From the NCBI RefSeq assembly GCF_009755605.1, contig NZ_WPNZ01000007.1, forward strand, positions 268,168 through 332,167: DNA of 64,000 nucleotides, in the 5' to 3' direction. The stretch's first letter is position 1; every line of letters starts with the position of its first letter. A program made the position numbers and the translations under genes. Below are positions 26,565 to 34,504 of this stretch, in pieces. Origin of the DNA: Streptomyces typhae. Its GTDB lineage: Bacteria; Actinomycetota; Actinomycetes; Streptomycetales; Streptomycetaceae. The notes beneath the pieces are model-generated. The model made no database searches, was not told the origin of the DNA, and saw nothing but the letters and a program-made list of their open reading frames with translations.

Positions 26565-27716
26565 ATGGCTTCACTCAAGGACGCCACGGCGATAGTCGGC
26601 ATCGGACAGACGCCCTTCGCCAAGCAACTTCCGGAGAGCGAGAAGGCGTTGGCGTGCCGGGCGATCCTGTCCGCCCTCGACGACGCGGGCATCGCGCCCG
26701 CCGAGGTGGACGCGTTCGCCTCGTACACGATGGAGGAGACCGACGAGGTCGAGGTGGCCAAGGCGGTCGGCGCCGGTGACGTCACCTTCTTCAGCAAGGT
26801 CGGGTACGGCGGCGGGGGTTCCTGCGCCACCGTCGGACACCTGGCCGCCGCCGTCGCCACCGGGCAGGCGAGCGTCGGCGTCGCCTGGCGCTCACGCAAA
26901 CGGGGCAGCGGACCGCGCCCCTGGCGGAACACCGCCGTCCAGCTCCCCACGCCCGCGCAGTGGACCCGGCCCTTCGGGCTGCTGCGCCCCGCCGACGAGA
27001 TCGCGATGCTGACCCGCCGCTATCTGCACGAGTACGGCGCCACCCGCGACCACCTCTTCAACGTCGCGCTCGCCTGCCGCAACCGCGCCAACCAGAACCC
27101 GGCCGCGATCATGTACGAGCGTCCGCTGACCCGGGACATGTATATGACCTCGCGCTGGATCAGCGAGCCGCTGTGCCTGTTCGACAACTGCCTGGAGACG
27201 GACGGCGCCCTCGCCTGCGTGGTCGTCTCCGCCGAGCGGGCCCGCGACTGCCGCCGGGTGCCGGTGTATGTGCACTCCGTCGCGCAGGGCCTGCCCGCGC
27301 AGCACCACGGAATGGTCAACTACTGGAACGACGACCCCCTCTCCGGTCCCGCCTGGACGGCCGCCCGCCAGCTCTGGAAACAGTCCGACGTCGCCCCCGA
27401 GGACGTCGACGTGGCCCAGATCTACGACGCGTTCACCGCCCTGATCCCCCTCTCCCTGGAGGGCTACGGCTTCTGCGCCCGCGGCGAGGGCGGCGCCTTC
27501 ACCGAGGGCGGCGCCCTGGAGATCGGCGGCCGTCTGCCCCTCAACACCGCGGGCGGCGGCCTCAGCGAGGCCTACGTCCACGGCTTCAACCTGATCACCG
27601 AGGGCGTGAAGCAACTCCGTGGCACGTCGACGGCACAGGTGCCGGACGCGGCGACATGCTTGGTGACGGCGGGCGAGGGAGTCCCGACATCGGCCTTGCT
27701 GCTCCGCACTACGTGA
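26565..27716 (+). CDS. thiolase-fold acetyl-CoA acyltransferase / lipid-transfer protein (Ltp-like)
   Basis: 383 aa from an ATG with CGGAGG upstream. It is of the SCP2-thiolase/Ltp class: N-terminal AIVGIGQTPFAKQ, SKVGYGGGGSCATVGHLAAA with Cys87 near the position of the thiolase nucleophile, and the C-terminal DVAQIYDAFTALIPLSLEGYGFCARGEGG. The terminal GGRLPLNTAGGGLSEAYVHG is typical. It is followed by a DUF35 protein, a pairing known from Ltp2-like retro-aldolases and acyl-CoA thiolases. It probably shortens a side chain as a CoA ester. Confidence 0.92.
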   Translation: MASLKDATAIVGIGQTPFAKQLPESEKALACRAILSALDDAGIAPAEVDAFASYTMEETDEVEVAKAVGAGDVTFFSKVGYGGGGSCATVGHLAAAVATGQASVGVAWRSRKRGSGPRPWRNTAVQLPTPAQWTRPFGLLRPADEIAMLTRRYLHEYGATRDHLFNVALACRNRANQNPAAIMYERPLTRDMYMTSRWISEPLCLFDNCLETDGALACVVVSAERARDCRRVPVYVHSVAQGLPAQHHGMVNYWNDDPLSGPAWTAARQLWKQSDVAPEDVDVAQIYDAFTALIPLSLEGYGFCARGEGGAFTEGGALEIGGRLPLNTAGGGLSEAYVHGFNLITEGVKQLRGTSTAQVPDAATCLVTAGEGVPTSALLLRTT

Positions 27717-27723
27717 GCAGGCG

Positions 27724-27751
27724 CCCCGTAAGGGGCGCGGGGAACTGCGCG
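27724..27751. repeat. single copy of the 28-bp interspersed repeat inside an operon
   Basis: It is identical over 28 bp to the left arm of the hairpin at 10930-10957. Here it is a lone copy, 8 bp after the thiolase stop, within the thiolase-DUF35 gap. Confidence 0.85.
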
Positions 27752-27790
27752 AGCAACCCCACCGAACCCGCACCCGCGAAGGACGAGAAC

Positions 27791-28246
27791 ATGGCAGACG
27801 CCCCCGCGAAACAGGAACCCCTCCTGACCCCGGTCGTCGACGACGACGCCACCCCGTACTGGGAGTACGCCGCCCAAGGCGAACTCCGCGTACAAGAGTG
27901 CGCCACCTGTGGCGAACCCCGCTTCCCCCCACGCCCCTGCTGCCCGCACTGCGCGAGCTTCACCACCACCTGGCGCAGGACCAGCGGCCGGGGCCGCGTC
28001 TGGTCCTACGTGGTCCCCCACCCCCCGCTCCTGCCCGCCTACGCGGCCCGCGCCCCCTACCCCGTGGTCCTGGTGGAACTCACCGACGCCCCCCGCGTCC
28101 GCCTGGTCGGCAACCTGGTCGCGCGGGCGGGCGCGGCGCTCGACTCCGTCCCCCTGGAGCGGGTACGGATCGGGGCGCGGGTGCAGGCGGTCTTCGCCGA
28201 CCAGGGCGGGGTCGTGGTGCCGCAGTGGATCCTGGAGCGGCCGTGA
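27791..28246 (+). CDS. OB-fold DUF35 protein with rubredoxin-like zinc ribbon
   Basis: 151 aa from ATG 27791 with AAGGACG upstream. Zinc ribbon CATCGEPRFPPRPCCPHC near residues 37-54, then an OB fold with GRGRVWSYVVPHPPLLPAY and YPVVLVEL. DUF35 (ChsH2-type) proteins bind thiolase-fold partners and help hold the CoA substrate; the thiolase lies immediately upstream. A GTGA overlap couples it to the enoyl-CoA hydratase. Confidence 0.92.
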   Translation: MADAPAKQEPLLTPVVDDDATPYWEYAAQGELRVQECATCGEPRFPPRPCCPHCASFTTTWRRTSGRGRVWSYVVPHPPLLPAYAARAPYPVVLVELTDAPRVRLVGNLVARAGAALDSVPLERVRIGARVQAVFADQGGVVVPQWILERP

Positions 28247-29031
28247 CGGGGGCGAGCGGTCTGCGGGTCGAGCGGGACGCGGCGACCGGGGTCGCCGTGG
28301 TCACACTGGACCGCCCGGAGCGGCACAACGCGCTCGACCTTGCCACGGCCACCGAACTCGGCTCGTGCTGGCGGGAGTTCCGCTACGACAACACGGTACG
28401 GGCGGTCGTCCTCACCGGCGCGGGCGAGCAGGCGTTCTGTACCGGCGTCGACCGCGCCGCCGAGGTCCCGCAGCCGTCGTCGCCGTACTCGATCGACGAT
28501 CCGCTCCTGACCGTCGGCCCCAAGGCCAACGACCTGTGGAAGCCGGTCCTCGCCGCCGTCAACGGCATGGCGTGCGGCGGGGCCTTCTATCTGATCGGCG
28601 AGTGCGAGTTCGTGCTCGCCGCGGAGCACGCCACGTTCTTCGACCCGCATACGACGTACGGGATGGTCAGCGCGTACGAGGCCGTCGCCATGGCGCAGCG
28701 GATGCCGTTCGGGGAGGTGGCCCGGATGGCGCTCATGGGGACGGCGGAACGGGTGTCCGCGCGGCGGGCGTACGAGGTGGGGCTCGTGTCGGAGGTGGTG
28801 GCGGGGGCCGGGGTGCGGGCCGCGGCGGTGGCTGCCGCCGAGACGGTGGCGTCCTTCCCCACGGCGGCGGTGCAGGGGACGGTGCGTGCCGTCTGGTCGG
28901 CCCGCGAGGCCGCCCGCGCGCAGGCCATGGCGCACGCGCCGCACCTGATCGCCCTGGGCAACGCACCGCCCGCCGACCAGTCGGCGCTCTTCGCATCGCG
29001 CGAGCGGGGGGCACCCTTCCGCATCCGCTAG
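28243..29031 (+). CDS. enoyl-CoA hydratase/isomerase (crotonase) family protein
   Basis: 262 aa from GTG 28243, which overlaps the DUF35 stop. Crotonase features: VAVVTLDRPERHNALD, VVLTGAGEQAFCTGVD (oxyanion loop) and AAVNGMACGGAFYLIGECEFVLAAEHATFFDP. The two canonical catalytic glutamates are not evident in the segment FFDPHTTYGMVSAYEAV, so it may be an isomerase or hydrolase rather than a plain hydratase. Last gene of the operon. Confidence 0.9.
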   Translation: MTGASGLRVERDAATGVAVVTLDRPERHNALDLATATELGSCWREFRYDNTVRAVVLTGAGEQAFCTGVDRAAEVPQPSSPYSIDDPLLTVGPKANDLWKPVLAAVNGMACGGAFYLIGECEFVLAAEHATFFDPHTTYGMVSAYEAVAMAQRMPFGEVARMALMGTAERVSARRAYEVGLVSEVVAGAGVRAAAVAAAETVASFPTAAVQGTVRAVWSAREAARAQAMAHAPHLIALGNAPPADQSALFASRERGAPFRIR

Positions 29032-29262
29032 GGCGAGCCTGCGCGGGGGCGTGCCCCGCATGGCGGGGAGCACGCAGCCGGCGTAGCGTCAAGGCGACGG
29101 CCGCCGTTCGAGCCCCTTCCGTGCCCGCTACGACGGCCGTCCCGCTCTTCTCCCACCCACGGGCCTTTCCCCCTGCGGGGGGCTTCTCCCACCCACCCCT
29201 TTCCCTGCGGGGAGCCACCGGAGCGGGCTGCCGGGCCCAGGCCCAGGCCCAGGGCTACGGGC

Positions 29263-31740
29263 CTAGCGGGCGGTGGCCGTGCCCCGTTCCGCGTCGAGGG
29301 CGTAGACGCAGCGGTCCTTGCTGCACGCGTAGACCACCCCGTCCCGCACCACCGGCGCCCCGGTGATCTCGCCGCCGGTGGCGAGCTTCCAGCGGAGGCG
29401 GCCGTCGTCGGCCTTGAGGGTGTAGAGGAGGTGGTCGGTGGCGCCGAAGTGGATGCGGCGGTCGGCGACCACGGGCGAGCCGACGACCTCGCCACCGGCC
29501 TGGAAGCGCCACTTCGGGGTGCCGGTGACGGCGTCGAGGGTGTACAGGCCCTTGCCGCTGCCCACGTGGACGTGGCCGTCGGCGACGAGCACGGGGTCGA
29601 CGGAGGACCGGGACTCGGTGGCGATGCGCCAGCGGTCGCGGCCGTCGGTGGCGTCCAGGGCGTACACGGTGCCGAGGTAGTCGGCGAGGTAGACACCGCC
29701 GCCGGTGACGGCGGGCCCCGGTGCGAAGGTGGGCGGCGAGAGGAACACCGCGGGTGCCTCGAAGTGCCAGCGGACATGCCCCGCGGCCACGTCCACCGCG
29801 AGGACGCGGGTGCCCGCGGCCACGTACACGTACCCGTCCGCCGCCTGGGTGACCCGTACGGGAACGCCCCCGCAGGACGCGGCGTCCCCGACGGGGTAGG
29901 ACCAGCGCTCGATGCCTGTACGGGCGTCGACGGCGCGCAGCCGGGCGTCCTTCCAGACGTACACGGTGCCGTCGACGATGACGGGCGCGGCCTCGGGCGT
30001 CTCGAAGTCGGTCTGGGCGTTCGTGATCTCCCAGAGCTTCTCGCCGTTCGCGGCCTCCCAGCCCTGGACGCCGCCGCCGCGCGTCGCGGTGACGACGGTG
30101 CCCCGGTCGGCCTGGAGCGCGTACACCCAGGCGTCGGTCTGGATCCGCCACAGGTCGGAGCCGTCGGCGCCGTCCAGCGCGTACAGGGTGGGGCCGTCGG
30201 AGGCGTGGATGCGGCCGTCGGCGACCGCCATGGACCAGGCGACGTCCCGTGTCTTGAAGCTGCGCCGGCCGGTGCCGACGTCCAGGGCGTGCACCTCGAA
30301 GGACGTGACGTACACGAGGTTCCCGGCGACGGCGGGCGTGCCCCACACGTCGTTGGACATCCGGAACCGCCAGGGCCGCCAGGAGGCCGGGGCCCCGGCG
30401 GCGGGTGCGGCGCCCGCGCCGTGGCCGGTGGGGGCGGCGTGCCCCTGCCGGTCCGGCGCGGCGGCCGGGGCGGGCGCGGGCGCCGACCGGGACCAGGACC
30501 CGGCGAGCCCGGAGTCCACCGGCGGCAGGGCGGCCCGCGCCTCGGCGACCCGCGGTCCGGGCCCGATCGGCACCTGCGCCCCGGCGAGCTGCACGGGCCC
30601 GGCGTCGGGCACACCGCCGAGCGGTGCGTGGAACGGCTGGGACGCCGCGACGGACGGCGCCTGGGAGGGCACCGCGGGCGGCGCGGCGGCGTGCGAGGGC
30701 ATGGCGGGGGCGGGCGCCGGAGGGGCGTGGGCCGGGGCCTGCCGTGGCGGCGGCGGTACGGCAGGGACGGGCCCCGCGGGGCGCCCGCCGCGGCCCCCGG
30801 ACCCGCCACCGGCCCCGGACGCGACCCGTACCGGCGGCCGCCCGCCCCGGCGGGACTCGATGAGCGCGACGGCCCGCTCGGGCAGCCAGGCGGACGCGGT
30901 GCCGCTGTCGTCCCCGTTGCCCTCGGAGGCGAACAGGTGCGGGGCGAGCTGGGACTGGAGGTCGTTGGGGGTGGGCCTGCGCACGGCCTCCATCTGCATG
31001 CAGGACTCGATCAGGGGCCGCAGCTCGGCGGGCAGGCCCTCCAGGTCGGGGCCCTCGCGCAGCAGCATGAAGACGGTCTCGACGGGGTTGGCGCCGTGGA
31101 AGGGGGCGTGTCCCGTGGCGGCGAAGACGAGGGTCGAGCCGAGCGAGAAGACGTCGCTGGCGCCGGTGACGCTGCGGGAGTCCTTGGCCTGTTCGGGCGA
31201 CATGTAGGCGGGCGTACCGACGGCGACGTTGGTCATGGTCAGCCGGGTGTTGGAGACGCCCGACGCGATACCGAAGTCGATCACGCGCGGGCCGTCCTCG
31301 ACCACCAGCACGTTGGACGGCTTCAGGTCGCGGTGGACGAGCCCGGCACCGTGGATGGACTCCAGGGCCTCCGCGACGCCCGCGGCCAGCCACCGCACGG
31401 CCTGCGTGGGCAGCGGCCCGTGCTCGTTCACTATTTCCTCGAGGGAGGGGGCCGGTACGTACGCGGTGGCGAGCCAGGGCACCGCGGCCCGCGGGTCGGC
31501 GTCGACCACGGCCGCCGTGTAGAAGCCGGACACGGCCCTGGCCGCCTCGACCTCGCGCGTGAAGCGGACCCGGAACAGCTGGTCCTCGGCGAGCTCGGTC
31601 CGCACCGTCTTGATCGCCACGCGCCGCCCGGACGCGGAACGCGCGAGATAGACGAGCCCCATGCCACCGGCACCGAGCCGTCCAAGGACCTCGAACGGGC
31701 CGATCCGCCGCGGATCGTGCTGCGTCAGCTGGTCCACCAC
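29263..31740 (-). CDS. afsK: AfsK, Ser/Thr protein kinase with PQQ-like propeller
   Basis: 825 aa from a GTG with GGGGAGG about 10 nt upstream. Kinase domain: glycine loop GRLGAGGMG (20-28), VAIK with Lys44, VHRDLKPSN (catalytic Asp138) and IDFGIAS (DFG 155-157). A Pro/Ala-rich linker (about 300-450) precedes a C-terminal propeller of PQQ-type repeats such as VYALDATDGRDRWRIATES. Sequence and plan match S. coelicolor AfsK (799 aa), a membrane-associated kinase that phosphorylates AfsR and itself and affects hyphal tip growth. The linker here is longer. A probable kbpA lies upstream on the same strand. Confidence 0.95.
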   Translation of the reverse strand: MVDQLTQHDPRRIGPFEVLGRLGAGGMGLVYLARSASGRRVAIKTVRTELAEDQLFRVRFTREVEAARAVSGFYTAAVVDADPRAAVPWLATAYVPAPSLEEIVNEHGPLPTQAVRWLAAGVAEALESIHGAGLVHRDLKPSNVLVVEDGPRVIDFGIASGVSNTRLTMTNVAVGTPAYMSPEQAKDSRSVTGASDVFSLGSTLVFAATGHAPFHGANPVETVFMLLREGPDLEGLPAELRPLIESCMQMEAVRRPTPNDLQSQLAPHLFASEGNGDDSGTASAWLPERAVALIESRRGGRPPVRVASGAGGGSGGRGGRPAGPVPAVPPPPRQAPAHAPPAPAPAMPSHAAAPPAVPSQAPSVAASQPFHAPLGGVPDAGPVQLAGAQVPIGPGPRVAEARAALPPVDSGLAGSWSRSAPAPAPAAAPDRQGHAAPTGHGAGAAPAAGAPASWRPWRFRMSNDVWGTPAVAGNLVYVTSFEVHALDVGTGRRSFKTRDVAWSMAVADGRIHASDGPTLYALDGADGSDLWRIQTDAWVYALQADRGTVVTATRGGGVQGWEAANGEKLWEITNAQTDFETPEAAPVIVDGTVYVWKDARLRAVDARTGIERWSYPVGDAASCGGVPVRVTQAADGYVYVAAGTRVLAVDVAAGHVRWHFEAPAVFLSPPTFAPGPAVTGGGVYLADYLGTVYALDATDGRDRWRIATESRSSVDPVLVADGHVHVGSGKGLYTLDAVTGTPKWRFQAGGEVVGSPVVADRRIHFGATDHLLYTLKADDGRLRWKLATGGEITGAPVVRDGVVYACSKDRCVYALDAERGTATAR

Positions 31741-31908
31741 TTGCCTGCCACCTCCCCGTACGCGACCGCCGCTTGGAGCAGCCCCGTGCAGCGTCTCACC
31801 ACCGAGCCGCTACGGCGGCACGCACCCTGATTCTTCCTGGCCCGGCCCCCGGTTGCGAACCCGGGGCAACATCGGGCCGTTTCAGGGCAAAGGGTACGTA
31901 TGGGGACA

Positions 31909-32805
31909 TCAGCCGGAACGTCGGTCCGGCTCCTGGAGGACCGCGAAGGCGGCGCCCTGGTTGTCCACGAGGGCACCGATGCGCCCGTACGGCGTGTCCA
32001 CCGGCTCGTCGCGCACGCGCCCGCCGAGCCGCCGTGCCGTGGCGATCGCCGCGTCGCAGTCGGCGACGACGAAGTAGTTGAGGAAGTGCGGGGGCATCTC
32101 GGGCGGGAAGCCGTCCGCCATGACGGCCCGGCCGCCGAACGCGGTCCCCGGCCCCGCCTCGGTTCCGGCGGGCGACCAGATGCGGAAGTCCTCACCGCCG
32201 TCCCCCAGCTCGTCCTCCAGGTCCAGGCTGCCGTAGCCGAAGACGCCCTCGTAGAAGAGGTCGACCTCCGTGGAGCGGGCGTACACCTCGGTCCAGCAGA
32301 AGCTGCCGGGCTCGCGCTGCCTGCCGAAGCCCGGGTGCGTGCCCGCCTGCCAGAGCCCGAAGACCGCGCCCTCGGGGTCGGCGGCGAGCCCCACCGTCCC
32401 GTACGGGCCGACCGGCACCGGGTCCGTGATCATCTGCCCGCCCGCCCCCTTGACGCGGACGGCGAGCGCGGCGGCGTCCGGCGTCGCGAGATAGACGGTC
32501 CAGGAGGTGGGCATGCGGCCGTCCGACTTGGGCGCGAGGCCGGCGACGGGCTCGCCGCCGAGGAACGCCCGGGTGTACTGCACGCCCGGCCCGCTCCGCC
32601 CGCCCGGCCCGCTCCACCCGCTCTGCCCGCTCCAGCCGCCCGGCCGGCTCCCCCCGCCCTGGCCGCTCCCCCCGTCCGGCTCGCACTCCGCGGGCGAACC
32701 GTCCTCGAAGGTCCAGCCGAAGAGCTCGCCGTAGAAGCGCTTGCCGCCCTCGACGTCCGGGAGCGTCGCGTCCACCCAGCACGGGACGCCTTCCGCGAAA
32801 TCCAT
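31909..32805 (-). CDS. kbpA: two-module VOC protein, probable KbpA (AfsK-binding inhibitor)
   Basis: 298 aa from an ATG with GAGGGA about 9-10 nt upstream. Two VOC modules: GVPCWVDATLPDVEGGKRFYGELFGW opens the first, GSFCWTEVYARSTEVDLFYEGVFGY the second. KbpA of S. coelicolor is a 252-aa protein encoded just upstream of afsK that binds unphosphorylated AfsK and blocks autophosphorylation. The symbol rests on position and approximate size. A Gly/Ser/Trp-rich insertion of about 40 residues in the first module may account for the extra length. The gap to afsK is 168 bp. Confidence 0.65.
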   Translation of the reverse strand: MDFAEGVPCWVDATLPDVEGGKRFYGELFGWTFEDGSPAECEPDGGSGQGGGSRPGGWSGQSGWSGPGGRSGPGVQYTRAFLGGEPVAGLAPKSDGRMPTSWTVYLATPDAAALAVRVKGAGGQMITDPVPVGPYGTVGLAADPEGAVFGLWQAGTHPGFGRQREPGSFCWTEVYARSTEVDLFYEGVFGYGSLDLEDELGDGGEDFRIWSPAGTEAGPGTAFGGRAVMADGFPPEMPPHFLNYFVVADCDAAIATARRLGGRVRDEPVDTPYGRIGALVDNQGAAFAVLQEPDRRSG

Positions 32806-33123
32806 GAGACCGTTCCCTCGGTTCGCCGCGGAGGACCCTCCTGTGGCCTCCGTCACAGCCAAGCTAGCCGCACGTCCGGGCACCCGCAGCCCAGCGACTC
32901 GAACATGTGGTCAATTCCAGCGGGGCGCCGATGCTACCCACCCGCGCGGGCACGGGGTGCCACGCCCCCGCTCGCGACGACGCTTTCCGGACGGCGCACA
33001 CCCCCCTCCCGGGCGTCGCTCCCCGCACCCCCGCGACCCCCTGCGACCCCCCTCTGGCACCCCTTCAACCCCATTTGCACTCGGCCGAATCGCGCTCCGA
33101 TCACCCCTCGGTAAGCTGACGGC
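32806..33123. other. divergent intergenic region between probable kbpA and the TetR gene
   Basis: 318 bp with promoter space for both genes. It is C-rich near 33000-33070 with no clear repeat. A half site CTGACG (33116-33121) touches the TetR start, but the second half is not conserved, so autoregulation through the shared operator is only weakly suggested. Confidence 0.5.
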
Positions 33124-33771
33124 ATGACAGGACAGGTACGTACCGTCGACGGCCGCGTGGCCGGTCGGCGCGGTCAGGCGACACGTCAGAAACTCCTTGA
33201 GTGCCTGAGCGAGATGCTCAGCTCCTCGCCCTACCGGGACGTCAAAGTCATCGACGTCGCCCGGAAGGCGGGCACTTCGCCGGCGACGTTCTACCAGTAC
33301 TTCCCGGACGTCGAGGGCGCCGTCCTGGAGATCGCCGAGCAAATGGCCGTGGAGGGCGCCCAGTTGACGCAGCTCCTGGAGGGCCGCTCCTGGGTCGGCA
33401 AGGCCGGCTGGCAGACCTCGCAGGACCTGGTGGACGGGTTCCTCGACTTCTGGCGGAAGAACGACGCGATCCTGCGGGTCGTCGACCTCGGCGCGGCCGA
33501 GGGCGACAAGCGGTTCTACAAGATCCGGATGAAGATCCTGAACTCGGTGAACAACTCCCTTACGGACACCGTCAAGGAACTGAAGGCCAAGGGCAAGATC
33601 GACAAGGACGTGAGCCCGGCGGCCCTGGCCGGTTCGCTGGTCGCCATGCTCGCCGCGGTGGCCTCGCACCAGCGCGGCTTCCAGACCTGGGGCGTCAAGC
33701 AGGCCGAACTGAAGCCGAACCTGGCCATGTTGGTACATATGGGCGTGACGGGCAAGAAGCCGACGAAGTAG
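33124..33771 (+). CDS. TetR/AcrR-family transcriptional regulator
   Basis: 215 aa. N-terminal helix-turn-helix at about residues 20-66, with VKVIDVARKAGTSPATFYQYFPDVEGAVLEIAE as recognition region. The helical ligand domain includes FWRKNDAILRVVDLGAAEGDKRFYKIRMKIL and a C-terminal GFQTWGVKQAELKP. TetR dimers typically bind short palindromes like the 15-bp motif found before the catabolic genes, and this is the only TetR gene in the window. That link is inference, as the gene also belongs to the afsK side by position. A perfect palindromic hairpin follows it. Confidence 0.9.
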   Translation: MTGQVRTVDGRVAGRRGQATRQKLLECLSEMLSSSPYRDVKVIDVARKAGTSPATFYQYFPDVEGAVLEIAEQMAVEGAQLTQLLEGRSWVGKAGWQTSQDLVDGFLDFWRKNDAILRVVDLGAAEGDKRFYKIRMKILNSVNNSLTDTVKELKAKGKIDKDVSPAALAGSLVAMLAAVASHQRGFQTWGVKQAELKPNLAMLVHMGVTGKKPTK

Positions 33772-33818
33772 GCGTACGTACCCGAAGTCGCGCAGCACCG
33801 AAGTCCTGTCACCACGGC

Positions 33819-33843
33819 GGCGGATCACTCCGAGTGATCCGCC
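33819..33843 (+). terminator. palindromic hairpin downstream of the TetR gene
   Basis: A 12-bp perfect inverted repeat, GGCGGATCACTC with GAGTGATCCGCC, with one central base, 48 bp after the stop. There is no T tract. A terminator is most likely; the near-zero loop would also suit protein binding. Confidence 0.6.
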
Positions 33844-33996
33844 ACTGTGCTCTCTGTGCCCACTGCGCGCACTGTGCCCGCTGTGCCCACTGCACTCGCT
33901 GCGCTTGCTGTGCCCGCTGCGCTTGCTGCGCTCCCTGTGCTCCCTGTGCTCCCTGTGCTCTCCGTGCCTTCCGCGCCTTCCGCGCCTTCCGCGCCC
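33844..33996. repeat. 9-bp tandem tract between convergent genes
   Basis: About 17 degenerate 9-bp units drift from CTGTGCCCA-like through CTGCGCTTG and CTCCCTGTG to CCGCGCCTT. The tract fills the whole gap between the TetR hairpin and the end of the Ddn-like gene. The unit length keeps frames open on both strands, producing false reading frames. Confidence 0.85.
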
Positions 33997-33997
33997 T

Positions 33998-34504
33998 CTA
34001 CGTGCCGACGCCCGGGGGCCGCCGCTCGATCCGGAACAGCCGGATCTCGCGCTCCACGCGGGCCTGGTAGCCGGCGTACGGAGGCCAGAACGCGACGGCC
34101 GCCCGCCATGCCGCGGCCCGCTCGGCGCCCGCCAGCAACCGCGCCCGCACCGGGACGTCCGTGCCGCGCAGGCTGATCGAGGCGTCCGGATGGGCCAGCA
34201 GGTTGGCCGTCCACGCCGGATGTCCGGGTCGCCCGAAGTTGGACCCGACGAGCAGCCAGGTCCCGGCCTCCTCCGGCACGCAGGCCAACGGTGTGCGCCG
34301 CTCGACGCCACTGCGCGCGCCCCGCGCGGTGAGGATCACGCCGGGCAGCATCTGGGCGCTGAGCAGCACCTTTCCCCGGGTGAGCCGATGCACGGCACGG
34401 TCGAGGGCAGGCACGACGCGGGGTGCGACGCGGGCGAAGGCGCGGGTCGCCGACACCTTCTGCACCAGCTCGCGCACCGGCCGCCGCCCACGTCGGGCGC
34501 CCAT
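33998..34504 (-). CDS. Ddn-like nitroreductase / F420-dependent reductase family protein
   Basis: 168 aa. It shows the deazaflavin-dependent (DUF385) fold: GVILTARGARSGVERRTPLACV, WLLVGSNFGRPGHPAWTANLLAHPDASISLRG and VPVRARLLAGAERAAAW. Ddn relatives reduce quinones or nitro compounds with F420H2. The ATG overlaps the stop of the upstream acyl-CoA dehydrogenase by one base (TGATG), so the two are coupled. With fbiC present, F420 use is plausible. Confidence 0.9.
   Translation of the reverse strand: MGARRGRRPVRELVQKVSATRAFARVAPRVVPALDRAVHRLTRGKVLLSAQMLPGVILTARGARSGVERRTPLACVPEEAGTWLLVGSNFGRPGHPAWTANLLAHPDASISLRGTDVPVRARLLAGAERAAAWRAAVAFWPPYAGYQARVEREIRLFRIERRPPGVGT

Noticed and set aside
33116..33130. 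Full CTGACG-N3-CGTCAG operator before the TetR gene
   Set aside because: Only the left half is present; the right half reads TGACAG, so it is not counted in the set.
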